Source of the DNA: Cryptomeria japonica
Lineage: Eukaryota > Streptophyta > Pinopsida > Cupressales > Cupressaceae
Reading direction: 5' to 3'
Assembly: GCF_030272615.1 (NCBI RefSeq)
Contig: NC_081413.1
Span: 156,617,849 to 156,681,848 of the forward strand
DNA length: 64,000 nucleotides
The notes under the pieces are model-generated. The model was not told the DNA's origin. It saw only the letters and a list, made by a program, of their open reading frames with translations, and ran no database searches. This document shows, one piece after another, positions 11,699 through 23,636 of the stretch; within the stretch, counting starts at the first letter, position 1; the number at the start of each line of letters is the position of its first letter. A program made the position numbers and the translations under genes.

Positions 11699-12710
11699 TT
11701 GAGTCTTCCAAACTTGTAAGGCTCTTACAAAAGCCTTGAAGGTTATCTAACTTTCAACAAGTTAACCTCTAAAGTCTTCAAAGAGCATTTAATGCCTCTT
11801 ACAAGACATCACCCTAGCCCATGATGGTTGTCCCTTTGGCCATCCCTCAACTTTGCACAAGAGTTTACCTCTTAGACAATAGCATGCTCCCTTGGATAAT
11901 AGCATTATCCAATGATGTCATCCCTTGAGGTTATCCCTAATGCTTACTTAGCATCTAATGCTTTCTTAGCATCCTCTCAAGACATCTCAAGGTGACATTT
12001 GTCAACTTGGGATTGGATTGAATCCCTCTCACGGATTGATAACTTTCAATCCTAGCCCTTGTTAAGATTGTTCAATCTTGGCCATCCATTTCTTTATTTT
12101 CTCTATAAATAGAGCCCATTTCTTCAATCTTAGGATCCATCATCTTGTGCATCAAACTTATAGTCATTTTGCAGGTTATCAAGGAGCTCAATTTGTCATC
12201 TTCAAGCACTTAGATCATCTTAGTTGCATGCTATTTTAGCTTTCATCATGTTGATAGTTTCATGTTGATCCCATTTTCATGCTAGCTTAATTCATAGCCA
12301 TTGTATTTCAATTTCATAGCAATCTCCATGTTAGTTTAATTAGCACATCTAAGCTTTCAATTTGGAATCAATCTTAGTCTCATATCTTGCATTCCATCTT
12401 GCATTTCATCTTTCATATCATTTGATCATCTAGCTAGGATCTTAGTTGCATTCATTTTGATCTTGGCATATCCTTTAATCTCGTTCTTTAGGTTGACATC
12501 TAAGAGATCAAGTGCTCTTCCAAGTGAGAGCCACCTTGAATCTTGAAGATCCTTGGAGATAGAGGAGCATGAGACATGCTTGGGGTTCTTGATTTTGAAG
12601 CTAACTTAGTTTAGTTTCTATTTTGATTTCTAACTCTAACATAATGTTTCATGTGTGTGTTTGATGCTATTTGATTCTCTTTTGCAGATTTCACACTTTC
12701 TGAGCACCCA
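11679..12710 (+). mobile_element. Truncated Tat-like LTR (block copy 1)
   Basis: This corresponds to 57191-58223, the 3' two-thirds of the complete LTR at 56611-58223. The first 580 bases are missing because of the deletion at 11652. A TATA box (TATAAATAG, 12104-12112) is followed by GAGCCCATTTC. The LTR ends in CA, directly before a TTTTTGG leader and a primer-binding site. Confidence 0.75.
12104..12111 (+). promoter_or_regulatory. TATA box of Tat-like LTR
   Basis: TATAAATA within CTATAAATAGAGCCCATT. The same core promoter is at 57616-57623, and relatives lie on the minus strand at 43374-43381, 52303-52310 and about 63405-63412, so these LTRs form one broader group. Confidence 0.7.
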
Positions 12711-12714
12711 TTTT

Positions 12715-12731
12715 TGGCACCCACCGTGGGG
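12715..12731 (+). promoter_or_regulatory. Primer-binding site of Tat-like element
   Basis: TGGCACCCACCGTGGGG begins four bases after the LTR end. Its form and position match the TGG-initial primer-binding sites of plant Ty3/gypsy elements of Tat type. Copy 2 has TGGTGCCCATCGTGGGA at 58228-58244. I did not assign the tRNA. Confidence 0.65.
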
Positions 12732-12765
12732 ATAGACCCCTAATTTGATCAAATTTTTAATATTT

Positions 12766-13053
12766 TAGCGCAAGTCCGGCCAAGAAACTTTCCAGAATCT
12801 TCTAGCGCATATGTTGTACACTGCAAAGCGTCTGGTCTCTATTATAACACATTTGATCCTTGTTATAGCACATACGCTTACTGTTACAACGCATCACATA
12901 CACTCTCTGTAATAGTGCATTTGCATCTTCTGTCTTTTTCTAGTTCTGGATAGTTTAGCGCATTTGCAATGTTTTATAGTGCATTTTTCAGTACGTTGTA
13001 GCACATTTACTCTCTGTAGTAGTGCATTTGAACTCTATAATAGCGCATTTGTC
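12766..13053 (+). repeat. AGCGCATTTG-type periodic array in leader
   Basis: About a dozen versions of TAGCGCATTTG occur roughly every 26 bases. Many are altered to AGTGC, AGCAC or AACGC, the changes expected when CpG cytosines decay on either strand. Spacers often contain CTCTGTAGTA or TTATA. The homologous array in copy 2 is at 58277-58580. Confidence 0.8.
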
Positions 13054-13694
13054 ACCAAGGTAGAAAATTGTGATCTTGTTTGGCAAATTAGGCTTGTATA
13101 TCCCACCAAGTGATTGGGATTTCCACTAACTTCTTTTTTGCAGGTTTCTAATAAATTCTTGCAGGTTGAAGGAGTTAAAATTAGGATTTTTGATTTCTTT
13201 CTAGCTTTCTTTTAATTTGGTTAAAAAGAATTCACATTTCCTTTGGTAAAAAGAACTTCACATTTTTAATTTGGTGCTTTAAAAGGAATCATATTTATTT
13301 TTGGGCTCTAAAAAGAACATCACTTGCAAAGGTAAAAAGAACCACAAATCAAACTTTCTTTTCTTGCAAGTTAGGAGCAAAAACACTTCAAATTTGGGCT
13401 TAAAAAGAACAACAAATCTTTCTTTTCTTGCAAAGGTAAAATTCACAATCAATCTTTGTTTGCAAGTTAAAAAGAACAAGCAACTTGTCCCTTTTTGCAA
13501 AATCGATTTACTTTATAGCAACGTGCTTTCATTTTGTTGACCAAGATTTCACTTTCCTAGTTAGAAAACAATTGCAATGTGGGAACAAAATAAACACCAT
13601 GTTTGATTGAAGCAACATCTCCAATTAGGACTTAGATAATCATTGCTTTGAAAGGTAAAAAGAACATTGTATGCTTTGTCTTGAGTGGTAGGTA
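13054..13694 (+). mobile_element. Tat-like element leader, ends at block breakpoint
   Basis: Sequence rich in AAAAAGAAC and TTGCAAGTT words, matching 58581-59221. Short frames here on both strands are made of these words and show no domain. The match to copy 2 stops at 13694. Confidence 0.6.
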
Positions 13695-13705
13695 AGAAGA
13701 ATCTA

Positions 13706-13717
13706 GCTCTGATACCA
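13706..13717 (-). promoter_or_regulatory. Copia primer-binding site (initiator Met tRNA type)
   Basis: GCTCTGATACCA on the plus strand reads TGGTATCAGAGC on the minus strand, the classic primer-binding site complementary to initiator methionine tRNA. It lies two bases from the LTR at 13720. Only about 11 bases of internal region remain before the block junction. Confidence 0.85.
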
Positions 13718-13719
13718 AT

Positions 13720-15172
13720 TGTTGGCAACAAGGTAGCAAACTGAGAGGGGGGGGGGGGGGTGAATTAATTTTCTCACAAAACTTTATTCAACTCAAACAC
13801 AATTTCAAATCTGATAATTAACAATGAAAGCACAAATCAACACCACATCAATAACACACATAACACCAAGATTTTTGACGTGAAAAATCTGGTTAAGGGA
13901 CAAACCATGGTGGGAACCTACCCACAATATGATGATACCTTGTTAGAAGTATATGAAATATTACAATGGGGAATGCACATGCATTTAGGCACACTGCCTA
14001 GAGCTCACTGCTCAAAACACATAACAAGAAAGGCTACAACCTTGGGGAAGGCTCACTGCCTTATAAAAACATTCGGATTACATCCAGAAGATCAAATAAT
14101 TGATAGAATAGCATCTCCTCATGCCTGGTTACAGTTCCGATTAAGCACACAGTCTGATCTTCTTTGCCACACTTCTTCACACTGCCGAAAGATCAAAACA
14201 TTTGTTCGCACACTTATCCGAGCACACACATTAGGATATACTCGCAGATACATCTCTCATATGATTATTACATATATTTATACAAATCATCAACCTATAT
14301 TTCAAGGTCGGCTCAACACACATCACAAATTACAAAGCTATAACCATACACGCTACAACATTACATGCAGACCAAAACAATGTCGGCTAAGACATAGTAT
14401 AGACCTACATAAATACCTCAAACAAGAAACCCCTCCAATAATTATGCCTCGAACATCCACAACACACTACAATCATCATGTCGACCAAGAACATGAAGAA
14501 CACCACCAGATAAGGAAAATCATCAATAACACACACATCGATTAATGCAGACCATCAACACAGATAGACCATGATCTAGAAACATCCACAAGCATCATGA
14601 AATACCATAGCAACAACCACAACATCACCACTTACTAGAATCTTCATCATCATTATACCGAACTTCAAGAACACTAACTAAACTGACTGTCAAACTAAAA
14701 GATTCACTTGCGGACCTCCAAATCACAGACCATCTAAATTGAGGACACATATGAACATACCAAACACTCTGCCAAATCCACAAACCAAGATATTGCAATG
14801 CAGAGCAAAATCCAGAACACTGATCAACACTGAACAACTTAAAAACCAACGACAATACCGGATCTCATAACTCGATCAAATCTTCATGAGAACCTCTAAA
14901 ACTTTAGTTGAATCAACTAGAGATACTTATCTCAAAACCCTTTAATCCGCAACAACTAATCTGCAACACATTGGCCCAACCAACTCACTTAATCTAACTG
15001 CAACACTGAAACACATAGAGGAATATTTTGACATCAATGACAACACACCATTCCAATAAACTTCTCAATAATATCCAACAAAGTATTCATAAGTCAATGA
15101 CTCAAAACCCTATGTAGACTATAGGATTAGGGGCATATTATTCCCCCTCTTCACACAAAACAATCCTCAACA
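13720..15172 (-). mobile_element. Ty1/copia 5' LTR, truncated element
   Basis: Read on the minus strand, the LTR starts TGTTGAGGATTG (right end, 15172) and ends GTTGCCAACA (13720). Its ends are a perfect 5-base inverted repeat, TGTTG/CAACA, and the primer-binding site follows. It contains a homopolymer of about 14 G (13747 on) and, at 13865-13925, the CCACCATGG...TTTTTCACGT motif that also appears in the copia LTR at 62227-62290. A 221-codon open frame inside (13880-14545, plus) is antisense LTR sequence and not a gene. No target duplication can be tested because the 3' part of the element is missing. Confidence 0.75.
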
Positions 15173-15569
15173 TTGATCTAGTGTGGATGCTTCTACATAA
15201 AAAAATTATCTTTCCATGTGGAAAATTTAACAAGAAAATACTTTTATTTATGAGTTACTCCACGATTTTCCCAATCCTAAGCTTATGTTTACATATATAA
15301 AAAATAACTCAAGATCCAAGATGGGTCTTCCTTGTGCATCTAGTTAAAGTAGCACAAACTATATCAAAATTTTACACTAATCCAGATGCTTCTTTATTTT
15401 GTTGTATTTTCCTTGTTCTCTTTGAGACTAAAGTGTACCTCTTGTTGGTGTTGAATGTGTTCTTTGCTCTAACCCTTAGGTGCACCCTCAAAGAAGATGT
15501 GATGGACAGTTGGTAGTGCCGTGTTACTATTTAAATGAAATGATCATGATCTACTTTGGGAGGCAATAT
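15173..15569. other. Short flank, nothing recognised
   Basis: About 400 AT-rich bases between two LTRs. I see no element terminus, RNA gene or domain-bearing frame. It should be the original 5' flank of the old copia-type element that starts at 15570. Confidence 0.5.
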
Positions 15570-16285
15570 TTTTAGGAATAGGTGTTGTACACCTTGTACA
15601 AAATGAAGTATTTAATTATGTAAAGTAAATAGATATTTAGTTGTAGGACAACTAGGAGATGTGTTTAGCCACATTAGATATTTATTTGGGTCACTTGTAA
15701 AGTTGTGTATAATATTGCGTTAGTTATTTTAAGTGTAGGAGAAATAAAATAATTAATTATCACTTGCGAAATTATTAAATAATGTGAATACAAAAGTAAA
15801 TAACGGGTGAATGATTTTGTGTACTCATGGTTTTATCTTACTACTTGGTTGTATTTGTGTGAGCTTAAGTCTATGAAAGAAAGCACATGTTTAGTGGTTA
15901 GGTTTTGTTGGGTGAGTGGGTTGTCATTGTATTCAAACTTCTTTTGAGGAGTGTATATGTGAAGCATGGAATGAGATGGGTAGATTCATGTTTGGACACA
16001 TGGAAGATGCATACGAGAGGCTTGATGTTTTAGAAGTGTTCATGGAAATTTTGTAAGCACATTGTAATATTTTATTATTGAATAACACATGGAGTGTGGA
16101 TGATTTTGGAAGTTGGATTTTTCCCTCTTGACGATTTTCTCAAAGTATGTCTTGTCTTATCGTGTGGATTGTCTATTTGTTCTATGCATTATGGTTTTTC
16201 TATAAGATTGTATGCATACTTTTTTCTCATGGGGTTATGTGCGAAAAAAATTTAACATTCCGGGTATATGAATTATTTCTTAACA
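15570..16285 (+). repeat. 5' LTR of the old copia-type element
   Basis: The start has decayed (TTTTAGGAATAGGTGTTGTA in place of TGTTAGG...). It ends TTTCTTAACA and is 716 bases long, the same as 3119-3834. It is followed by GGGCATTAGAACTC, a recognisable but mutated form of TGGTATCAGAGCTC. Confidence 0.75.
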
Positions 16286-16287
16286 AG

Positions 16288-16301
16288 GGGCATTAGAACT
16301 C
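16288..16301 (+). promoter_or_regulatory. Degenerate copia primer-binding site
   Basis: GGGCATTAGAACTC matches 10 of 14 bases of TGGTATCAGAGCTC and lies two or three bases after the LTR end. This marks the LTR as the 5' one. Confidence 0.5.
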
Positions 16302-17239
16302 TATTTCATGGTTGTGAGAGGTGTGGAATTCTAGGTTTTGCATAACAATTGTATGAATAGATCTAATGAAAATTTGAATTCATGACAATGTAAGAACTTG
16401 ATATAGGAAATTCCAAGTTATGAGGGTTTTTTTGTAGGTTTTTTTTTATAGATTTGGGCTTTTGGGGTTTGGAAATTTGTTGGACTTTGTAAAGACGTAA
16501 TTTGTTCTATATTCAATTATGAAACAAAATACTGTTTATTCTGAAATAAACTCATAATTCTTCTAATAAGTCTATTTAATACACTTTTCCATCCTAAGCT
16601 CTTGTAGATGATTCCAATGAAATCATAATAAGCACGAGATTTCTATAAATAGATAAAGAATTTTCATAAAATAGGAAAATTATAGAAGTATCTTAATCTT
16701 ATCTTTATACAATACTTAGGCTTTTCTAATGCCTTAAGTTTAAATAACAAAACATAAAGAAAAGAAAGAGATGTGTCCTTTGATTTGCAATCCAAGCTAT
16801 CTTCAATATAATCTTTATAATGAAGACAAGAACAAGATTCAGGTACTTTTTCCGCCCAACCTTGAAGTTTACACTTCCCCAAAATTCTTGGTCAATCAAG
16901 AATACCTGAACCTGCACGAATTGCTTAGCAAAAAGAATTTGATAGACAAGATGGAATCTGGTGCGTGCCTAAAATGATACATGCATTTTCAATTTTCTAA
17001 TTCAATAAAGAAACAAGGAAGATCAATCAAGGATATGGTAGAGTGGATAAATAAATAAGTCCATCTATTTCAATGGTCAATTGGTTACTCGACCGAGTAT
17101 AATGCCATGCACAACAATAAAATATAGTTTGGAAAAAGAAAAGTCTCTCTCTATAACCCACATTCGACACCCGTCCTGGAAGGTAATCTTTCCAAACACA
17201 CAAGCATATCTAGCTTTCCTAATGTTGATCATAATGAGT

Positions 17240-17435
17240 ACATAAAAGACAATCTTTCTTTTCTTAATTCTAGCTTCCTATTTTTCGCATGATAAAAATA
17301 CGATATTAAAGAAGACAATCTTTCTTTAAATATATATATAAGAAAACAATCTTTCATTTGCAACTAATTATATCTGTCAAGAAAACAATCTCTCGTGGAC
17401 AACAAATAAATCTAAAAAGAAAACAATCTTTCGCT
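17240..17435. repeat. Degenerate AAGACAATCTTTC array inside solo LTR
   Basis: Five versions of (A)AGA(A)AACAATCTTTC occur about 30 to 50 bases apart, separated by unrelated AT-rich spacers. It is part of the LTR and no function is visible. Confidence 0.6.
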
Positions 17436-19168
17436 TCTATCTTTCAAGTAAATCAAAGACAAGAATTAAATATAAGAAGGTGTAACACATGTATGTATCT
17501 TTACATAAAAAATTGAATAAAAAATGAGTACACATTCTTTTATTCACTTATCAAAACATTTAAATAGTGTAATCATTAACTTGCATTCTATTTCTTATGG
17601 TTTCCAATTTCCACGTTTATATCACCTAAGTTCTCTATCTTTCTGTGTGTTTTGGTTTGTCTACCTCTTTTCTCGAATAACATATTTAGTTTGATACTAA
17701 TATGTGGTTTTTTCATGATTTATGAATTCAACTAACTAATTTTACTAATTTTCCATAACAACATTTAACATGATGAAAATTCATAATGCGCATACCTATA
17801 TGGCTTTTCAAATGAGATACCCAATAATCATCTTATCTTATAATGCACGTATCAAATTCAGGAGTGTAACTCTTTTCATCTCAAAATCAAAATAAACTTC
17901 AATATTTAATAACATTATCCTAATATTTCGTCTTCTTTGTGGTTCAAATTCAAATTTTATAATGCACAAACTCTCTCTATTCCCTTGCTCTGTTTCTAGA
18001 GGATTTTGTGATCTAATTTCTATGAGTTACACTATGTTTATCAACAAACCTTAAGAAAATATTTCATTATTTCATCTTTATTTACATGAACATATTTTAA
18101 AGCAATTTAAAATGGTTTCATATCAGAAAATCAAATATCACGATTCTAATTCCTTCATTTGATTATTGTATAAATCTGAACAAAATAGAACATTCTTTTA
18201 TCTTTTAGATCTCTACAACAAAACTTGCTAGAATAGAGCCTACCTCTGAAATACGATCCAAGTCTGTTATGATAATTGATAAACTTCTCCCAAAACTATC
18301 TGCAATACGTTCATATTTCTAATGCTATTCCTCCTCTATGTTGTTCTATCGCTGGAGTCCTCTTGTCTTTATTCTCTAATCTCTCTTCTCTATTTGCTAC
18401 CCTCTATTCTCTCTGAAATTCGACACTAAATCTGAGATGACCATCACCAATCTTTTACGTCTGGTCATAATACTCCTAAATATCCAATACTTTTCTCTTC
18501 TACATTCCATTCTCTAGTCTTTCTCTTCCAATTCGATGGTCTATATTAGTGTTCATCTACCTTCTTTCCTATTTTCGGGCCCATCTCTCTTAGTGGTGAC
18601 TGATTCTAAGTGACACCACACATTGTTTAACTGCAACATCATAGTCCTAAATGGTTTCGAACACTTATGTGTTCTCCATGCAATGATATTCATTATCCCC
18701 GCTGTTGACACCAAAATGCTCAAGCCATTTAAGTTCTTTATTACCGATGTTATTATGTGGACTAATTACCACATAATTATTCAAACACATCGTGGTGTTC
18801 TTTGCAAAATCTATGCTCATCTCAAACATTTCATCGTGGTTAATATTCCTGGCAGAATTCGTGTTCATTTCAAACACTACAAGTCTGCTTGACACATGGT
18901 AGATTTATTATCAACTCCTTTCAAATCGGTACCAAGTTATAGTGGCATTTAACTCTTATGTCAAGTCGACTTTACTAGTAACGACTTCCATATAACATGC
19001 AAAGTTTATTAAATTAATTCCCAAACTGCATGTATTGTTTTTCTAAGACCAAGAATTCGTTATACCTACCACGTACTGCATTGTCCATGGCTTGGTTGAC
19101 GTGATCAAAGGAAAACAAATCTGCAACATGGTCGATATGAAAAGTATTAAAGGGGAGGAGGAGTGGTC

Positions 19169-19223
19169 GGTGGTAATACTGACCCCTCCCTATAAATATG
19201 GGGAGTAGTTGATATTACCATCG
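19169..19223. promoter_or_regulatory. Inverted repeat enclosing TATAAATA
   Basis: Arms beginning CGGTGGTAATACTGACCCC and ending GATATTACCATCG pair imperfectly (about five mismatches over 23 bases) around TATAAATAT. A GC-flanked TATA box in an LTR is a likely core promoter, though the strand of use is uncertain. Confidence 0.55.
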
Positions 19224-19313
19224 ACCTCCCTCATTTAACATTTACTTTGCATTAAATAAACCGCCAACCCTTTCGGTTATTATGTTTTCAATTAAGTCGC
19301 TTTTCATGTTTAT

Positions 19314-19522
<209 letters not shown>

Positions 19523-19644
19523 TATATATATGTATATATATTTCAACAATATATTTACATATATAGTAATTACATATGTATATATATGTATATGTTCGAA
19601 TTTGTATTCGAACTCATATATATAATACGTATAATTTTTATTTT

Positions 19645-19647
<3 letters not shown>

Positions 19648-19684
<37 letters not shown>

Positions 19685-19752
19685 CTATATTAATAAATAA
19701 ATTCAAATTTTAATTATCTTTTCTTTTTCAAGACATAATATAATTCATATAC

Positions 19753-19831
<79 letters not shown>

Positions 19832-19846
19832 CTTGTATATGTATAT

Positions 19847-19880
<34 letters not shown>
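19648..19880. repeat. AT and GT microsatellites
   Basis: (AT)n at about 19648-19682, (TA)n then (GT)n at 19751-19828, and (TA)n again at about 19850-19880. Tracts this pure usually vary in length between individuals and are prone to assembly error. Confidence 0.9.
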
Positions 19881-19883
<3 letters not shown>

Positions 19884-21547
19884 TATGTTTATATATATCA
19901 TTATCATAAATCAAGAAGCGGACATATAAACGCGACATTTAATCCATTTCACAAGATGCACATACAAATATCAAAATACATGTATAAACATTTAAATCAA
20001 TCTATCAATAAAAACTACTCATTCCAAATTCATCATTCCAATTTAAACAAACACTCAAATAAGATCATTTAAATCATCCATCTTTACAAGATGCAAATTA
20101 TAAATTCTAATGTGGTGTGTGAGATATTCCATCTATTCTAGCGAAATCCAGGAGCTAAGACAACTCTACCTGAACCTTGTTCTCACCTTCATCTGTGTTC
20201 ACCTGTTCCTGCATTCACTTGCACTCAATTTCTCATTAGCAATGACAACCCCCAATAATAAAAATATTACCGATCATTTAATCGCACTTACAAAAAATAA
20301 TATAAATCATTTCTTTGCATTGGAATTTATTTTACATTATCATCTAATTCCTCTAAAATTTTCCATTTCCATTTCAATTTCATTTCATTTGCGAAAAGTA
20401 AACATTATTTTCCTAATTAAATAATTATGGATAAATAGGGTTCGTGACAGACTTATTGCATATTTTGGGTGCAAAAACTGTTTTACTAAAATGGTTTTAT
20501 TAAGGTGCTTTATATGATGGTCTCGTAGAGGAACTTATCACAAATGGCCACTTGGAACAAAACAAATCTCACCATTGGATCTAGGAGGACTGAGAAATGA
20601 AGATTGACTAAAATTTCCCTATTTTGGTCATTTAAAAAAGTATTTTTTTACCTCCAGATCCCTATTGTATGACAATACAACCTAAATTCATAGGAAAAAT
20701 TAAATTCCTATCTTGCAAATAAAATCAATTGAAACTTTTTAAATAATAATAAAAACTTAAACTATGTGGTGATTCGTAGACCCCCCTGCATGACTTGGTA
20801 CACGAGTAGTGAAACTTGTTGCCAAGCATATAAACATGGTAGGGATTGTTGGTCCTCAAGGCAATAGGATTTAGGTCCTTGGTTATCAAGTGCCAATTCC
20901 ATGGGGAGATCCTTGTGTTATGTGCCTAGCCCCTAGATGTCAAAAACTCTTTAATAGATTTTAATCGCCAATTGAGTCTGGTGCAGTTTGACAATTTGAA
21001 AAATTAAAATATTTCTAAACTTATTTGAATTCCACTACTACAGAGCCACTACCATCAGCACAACACCGTTGATATGCCACCACTATTGGTGGGTTACTGG
21101 TGGGCTACCTAAGGACCACCATAGAGCCACTAACACAAGTGTAATTGGGCAAATTTTTTCAAAATGACATAACTTTTAGCCACGATTTTACCTTTTTCAA
21201 CTTCCAATAGTTGATGAAAATCTCTCTCTAAGAACTATGAGTGATATAGGTTTGGTTCATTGATTTTTATGTTTTCATAAATTTTGGGGCCATGAAGTAA
21301 GATGTTCTTATGAGACACAATTTGGTCACAAATTTTGCATAGAAAATTGATTTTGCAATTTTGAATAGGTGTTGGAGATCATTTGCAATGTACTAAATAG
21401 TGTATCAAGTAGTTTTTGAGTTAGTGGCATAGAGAGAGTTTGTACTTGGTTGATTACTTGTATGTAATAACCCACCATGATTCGTCCAACAAAAATTGAG
21501 TATATTTTTTTTTTCTCTTTATTATGTTTTATTCAATTGCATACTCT

Positions 21548-21712
21548 GGGCATCCATCCAAATAGGATTGGGCATTCATCCATTCGGGATGAGCTTCTAA
21601 CCATACGGGTTAGGCAATTGTCCATACGGGACGTGAATTCCATCTATCCAATACGGGATAGGCATCTACCCGTACGGGGTAGGCATCCATCCAAACGGGA
21701 TAGGAGATGCTC
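21548..21712. repeat. Degenerate CATCCA...CGGGATAGG array in LTR
   Basis: About seven versions of a 22 to 28 base unit built on CATCCATCCA and TACGGGATAGGC. The same array is in the other LTR at 29979-30143. On the coding strand it lies near the 3' end of the LTR, just upstream of the primer-binding site. Confidence 0.75.
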
Positions 21713-23197
21713 TGGCCAGAGACTTAGACTCATCGGGACCATTCGGGTCCTGAGCCACTCACTAAGTACTACATTCTTCTAACAAGAATGCACCGAGGTC
21801 GCCGTCCTTAGGAGTAGTAAGAAAATAATACAAGCTTGAATTCCGCCTCGGAATTTGGCTTAAAGCCTCGGGAAGTCAAGCGAATCCATACGGGATTCCT
21901 TCCGAGTATGCATTGAATTAAATTTGATTAACTTATCTTTCAATTAGGATTCTTACTCAACCAAGCCTAGACCCCACCCACGAACGCCTGAGTACGAGGG
22001 ACAACTCCGTCCCAAGACTGCCTACATACCCGCTTCGGCACGGGATCAACGCGTAAAGTATGTAGTTCTGTTTTCTAATCTATGGTTTGATGTAAACTGA
22101 TTTTGTGGGTACGCAACCCTTTCTAGGGTCAGTGTCCCAGACAGTTTCTCTGCGGTTGCTACCCACGAAGGTAGCATTTAAGCGAAGGCTCAAGATGGCC
22201 TATTGCTTGTGGCCTAACAAAATAACTTGAACCTAATTCTTATCACGAGCATCACCCAATTTCAATCACCAATATCCCTTCGAGGTGAATAAATAAATAA
22301 ATAAATAAAGTAATTTTCATGAGAGCTCTTAACTTGACCATCCCTAAGAGGGGTTTACTAAGGTTTATCTCAACGGATGTGGAATTCAGTTAAAAGTTAT
22401 CTTATTAAATTATCGATCCAAGAGGGATTACCCGCCCCTTGGATTTTTAACTTCCAAATGTCCCTTATTACTCCCCGACGATTTATAGGGACGATGCCAC
22501 AGACGTCGTTAATGCAACTTTATTAGGCGTTAAGTGCAGTAGTTCAACACGACGACATTACCCGTAAGCGTGACCCAGAGGCACCATATATACCGAACGC
22601 TGCTAGTTTTGGTTTTCCAACTTCCTTTATTTAGTTATCTAACTACGAATAACGAAAATGAAAACGTAAATAATTGAAGTAACTACTTGAAGTGTAAATT
22701 TGCATAACAAATGAAACTTGCATAATAATAATTGCATGAAAGATATAATTATCCTATAAATAATTCGCATGTTATGAACCATTAACGAAAGCAATTAATC
22801 TATGATGCAAGATGACTTAACGAATCCAAAATAACGATTAAATCTAAGTACTTGTAATAAGGTAGGTAAATCTCTAAGGGCCAATCGAGTGTCCCAACGA
22901 TTCTTAATAGTTTAATAAAAATCTTGCTACACATTAATCTCTTTTTTAATTGAAAGTCAATCTCCTTAAACTTACACTAAGGAATAAAGAAGTCATCATT
23001 TCCTAAGTGTCATTATTGTCAACCCCCCAAAAAAAACATTAACTACATGGTAATTAATTTAGATTATTATTCTTTTAAAAAAAAAAAAACAAACAAAATA
23101 AAATTCCAAATTTCGAAATACTAAAAAAAAAACAAATTTAAATGGGATGGCTTGTATTTTATTATGATGGTAGCAAGGGGTGCGGGGTGGGGACCAC

Positions 23198-23295
23198 GGG
23201 TCCCATCACCCCTGCGGCCCTGCATGCGCAGGTCCGCAGGGATGAGGGGACCCTGCGGGCCCGTCCGTACCCTGCAATCGGTTACTACGTAACCG
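23198..23295. promoter_or_regulatory. GC-rich hairpins in LTR
   Basis: Positions 23198-23253 fold into a 56-base stem: outer arms of 20 bases with two mismatches (GGGTCCC...GGGACCC) and an inner CCTGC/GCAGG stem with loop ATGC. A second perfect stem, CGGTTAC-TAC-GTAACCG, follows at 23279-23295. Both are unchanged in the other LTR (31629-31684 and 31710-31726). This is an island of GC in AT-rich DNA. A role in packaging, termination or translation is only conjecture. Confidence 0.8.
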
Positions 23296-23409
23296 TCCTT
23301 GCATGCAGGTTAATAACAATGCAAAACGCCATGCGTTGCGGGGCGAAGGTGGTATTTTTAAGAGGTTTTTTTTTGAACGACTTCCTTTTTTTGTTATTTA
23401 TATGTGCAC

Positions 23410-23450
<41 letters not shown>

Positions 23451-23636
23451 TTTGCAAACAATATTATTGTTATTATTATTTTTTTCTTACAGGAGTAATG
23501 TATTTTAATCTATTGAAAATCACCCAGAGCAGGGTAGATAACAGGGAATAACAATGTGGCAGATTGATATTCAGAGATAAAATATAATGAAGCAATAGCC
23601 AGAGAGGTTTTTTTTTTTCTTCATTTCCTTTATTCT

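Larger units (their letters stand above)
1..13694. repeat. Direct duplication, copy 1
   Basis: The whole stretch is collinear with 20530-59221 once two retrotransposon insertions and one further 3-kb difference are removed. Matching intervals are 1-935 with 20530-21462, 936-10771 with 33422-42926 plus 53228-53232, 10772-11651 with 53233-54115, and 11679-13694 with 57191-59221. I counted roughly 3 differences per 100 bases over the first 900. The match starts at the first base of the window, so this copy probably extends upstream. It holds only noncoding DNA and retroelement remains. Confidence 0.95.

Noticed and set aside
1-13694. The two large direct repeats as LTRs of one giant retrotransposon
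   Set aside because: They contain complete smaller element parts, lack TG...CA ends or priming sites at their borders, and the shared boundary at 13694/59221 falls inside a Tat-like leader.
13880-14545. 221-codon open frame, plus strand
   Set aside because: It lies wholly within a copia LTR in antisense, is rich in His, Thr and Tyr from AC-rich words, and shows no domain.
23412-23447. TA run in the chromovirus LTR as a TATA promoter
   Set aside because: It is a microsatellite that differs in length between the LTRs. The TATAAAAT near 24650 on the minus strand is better placed.
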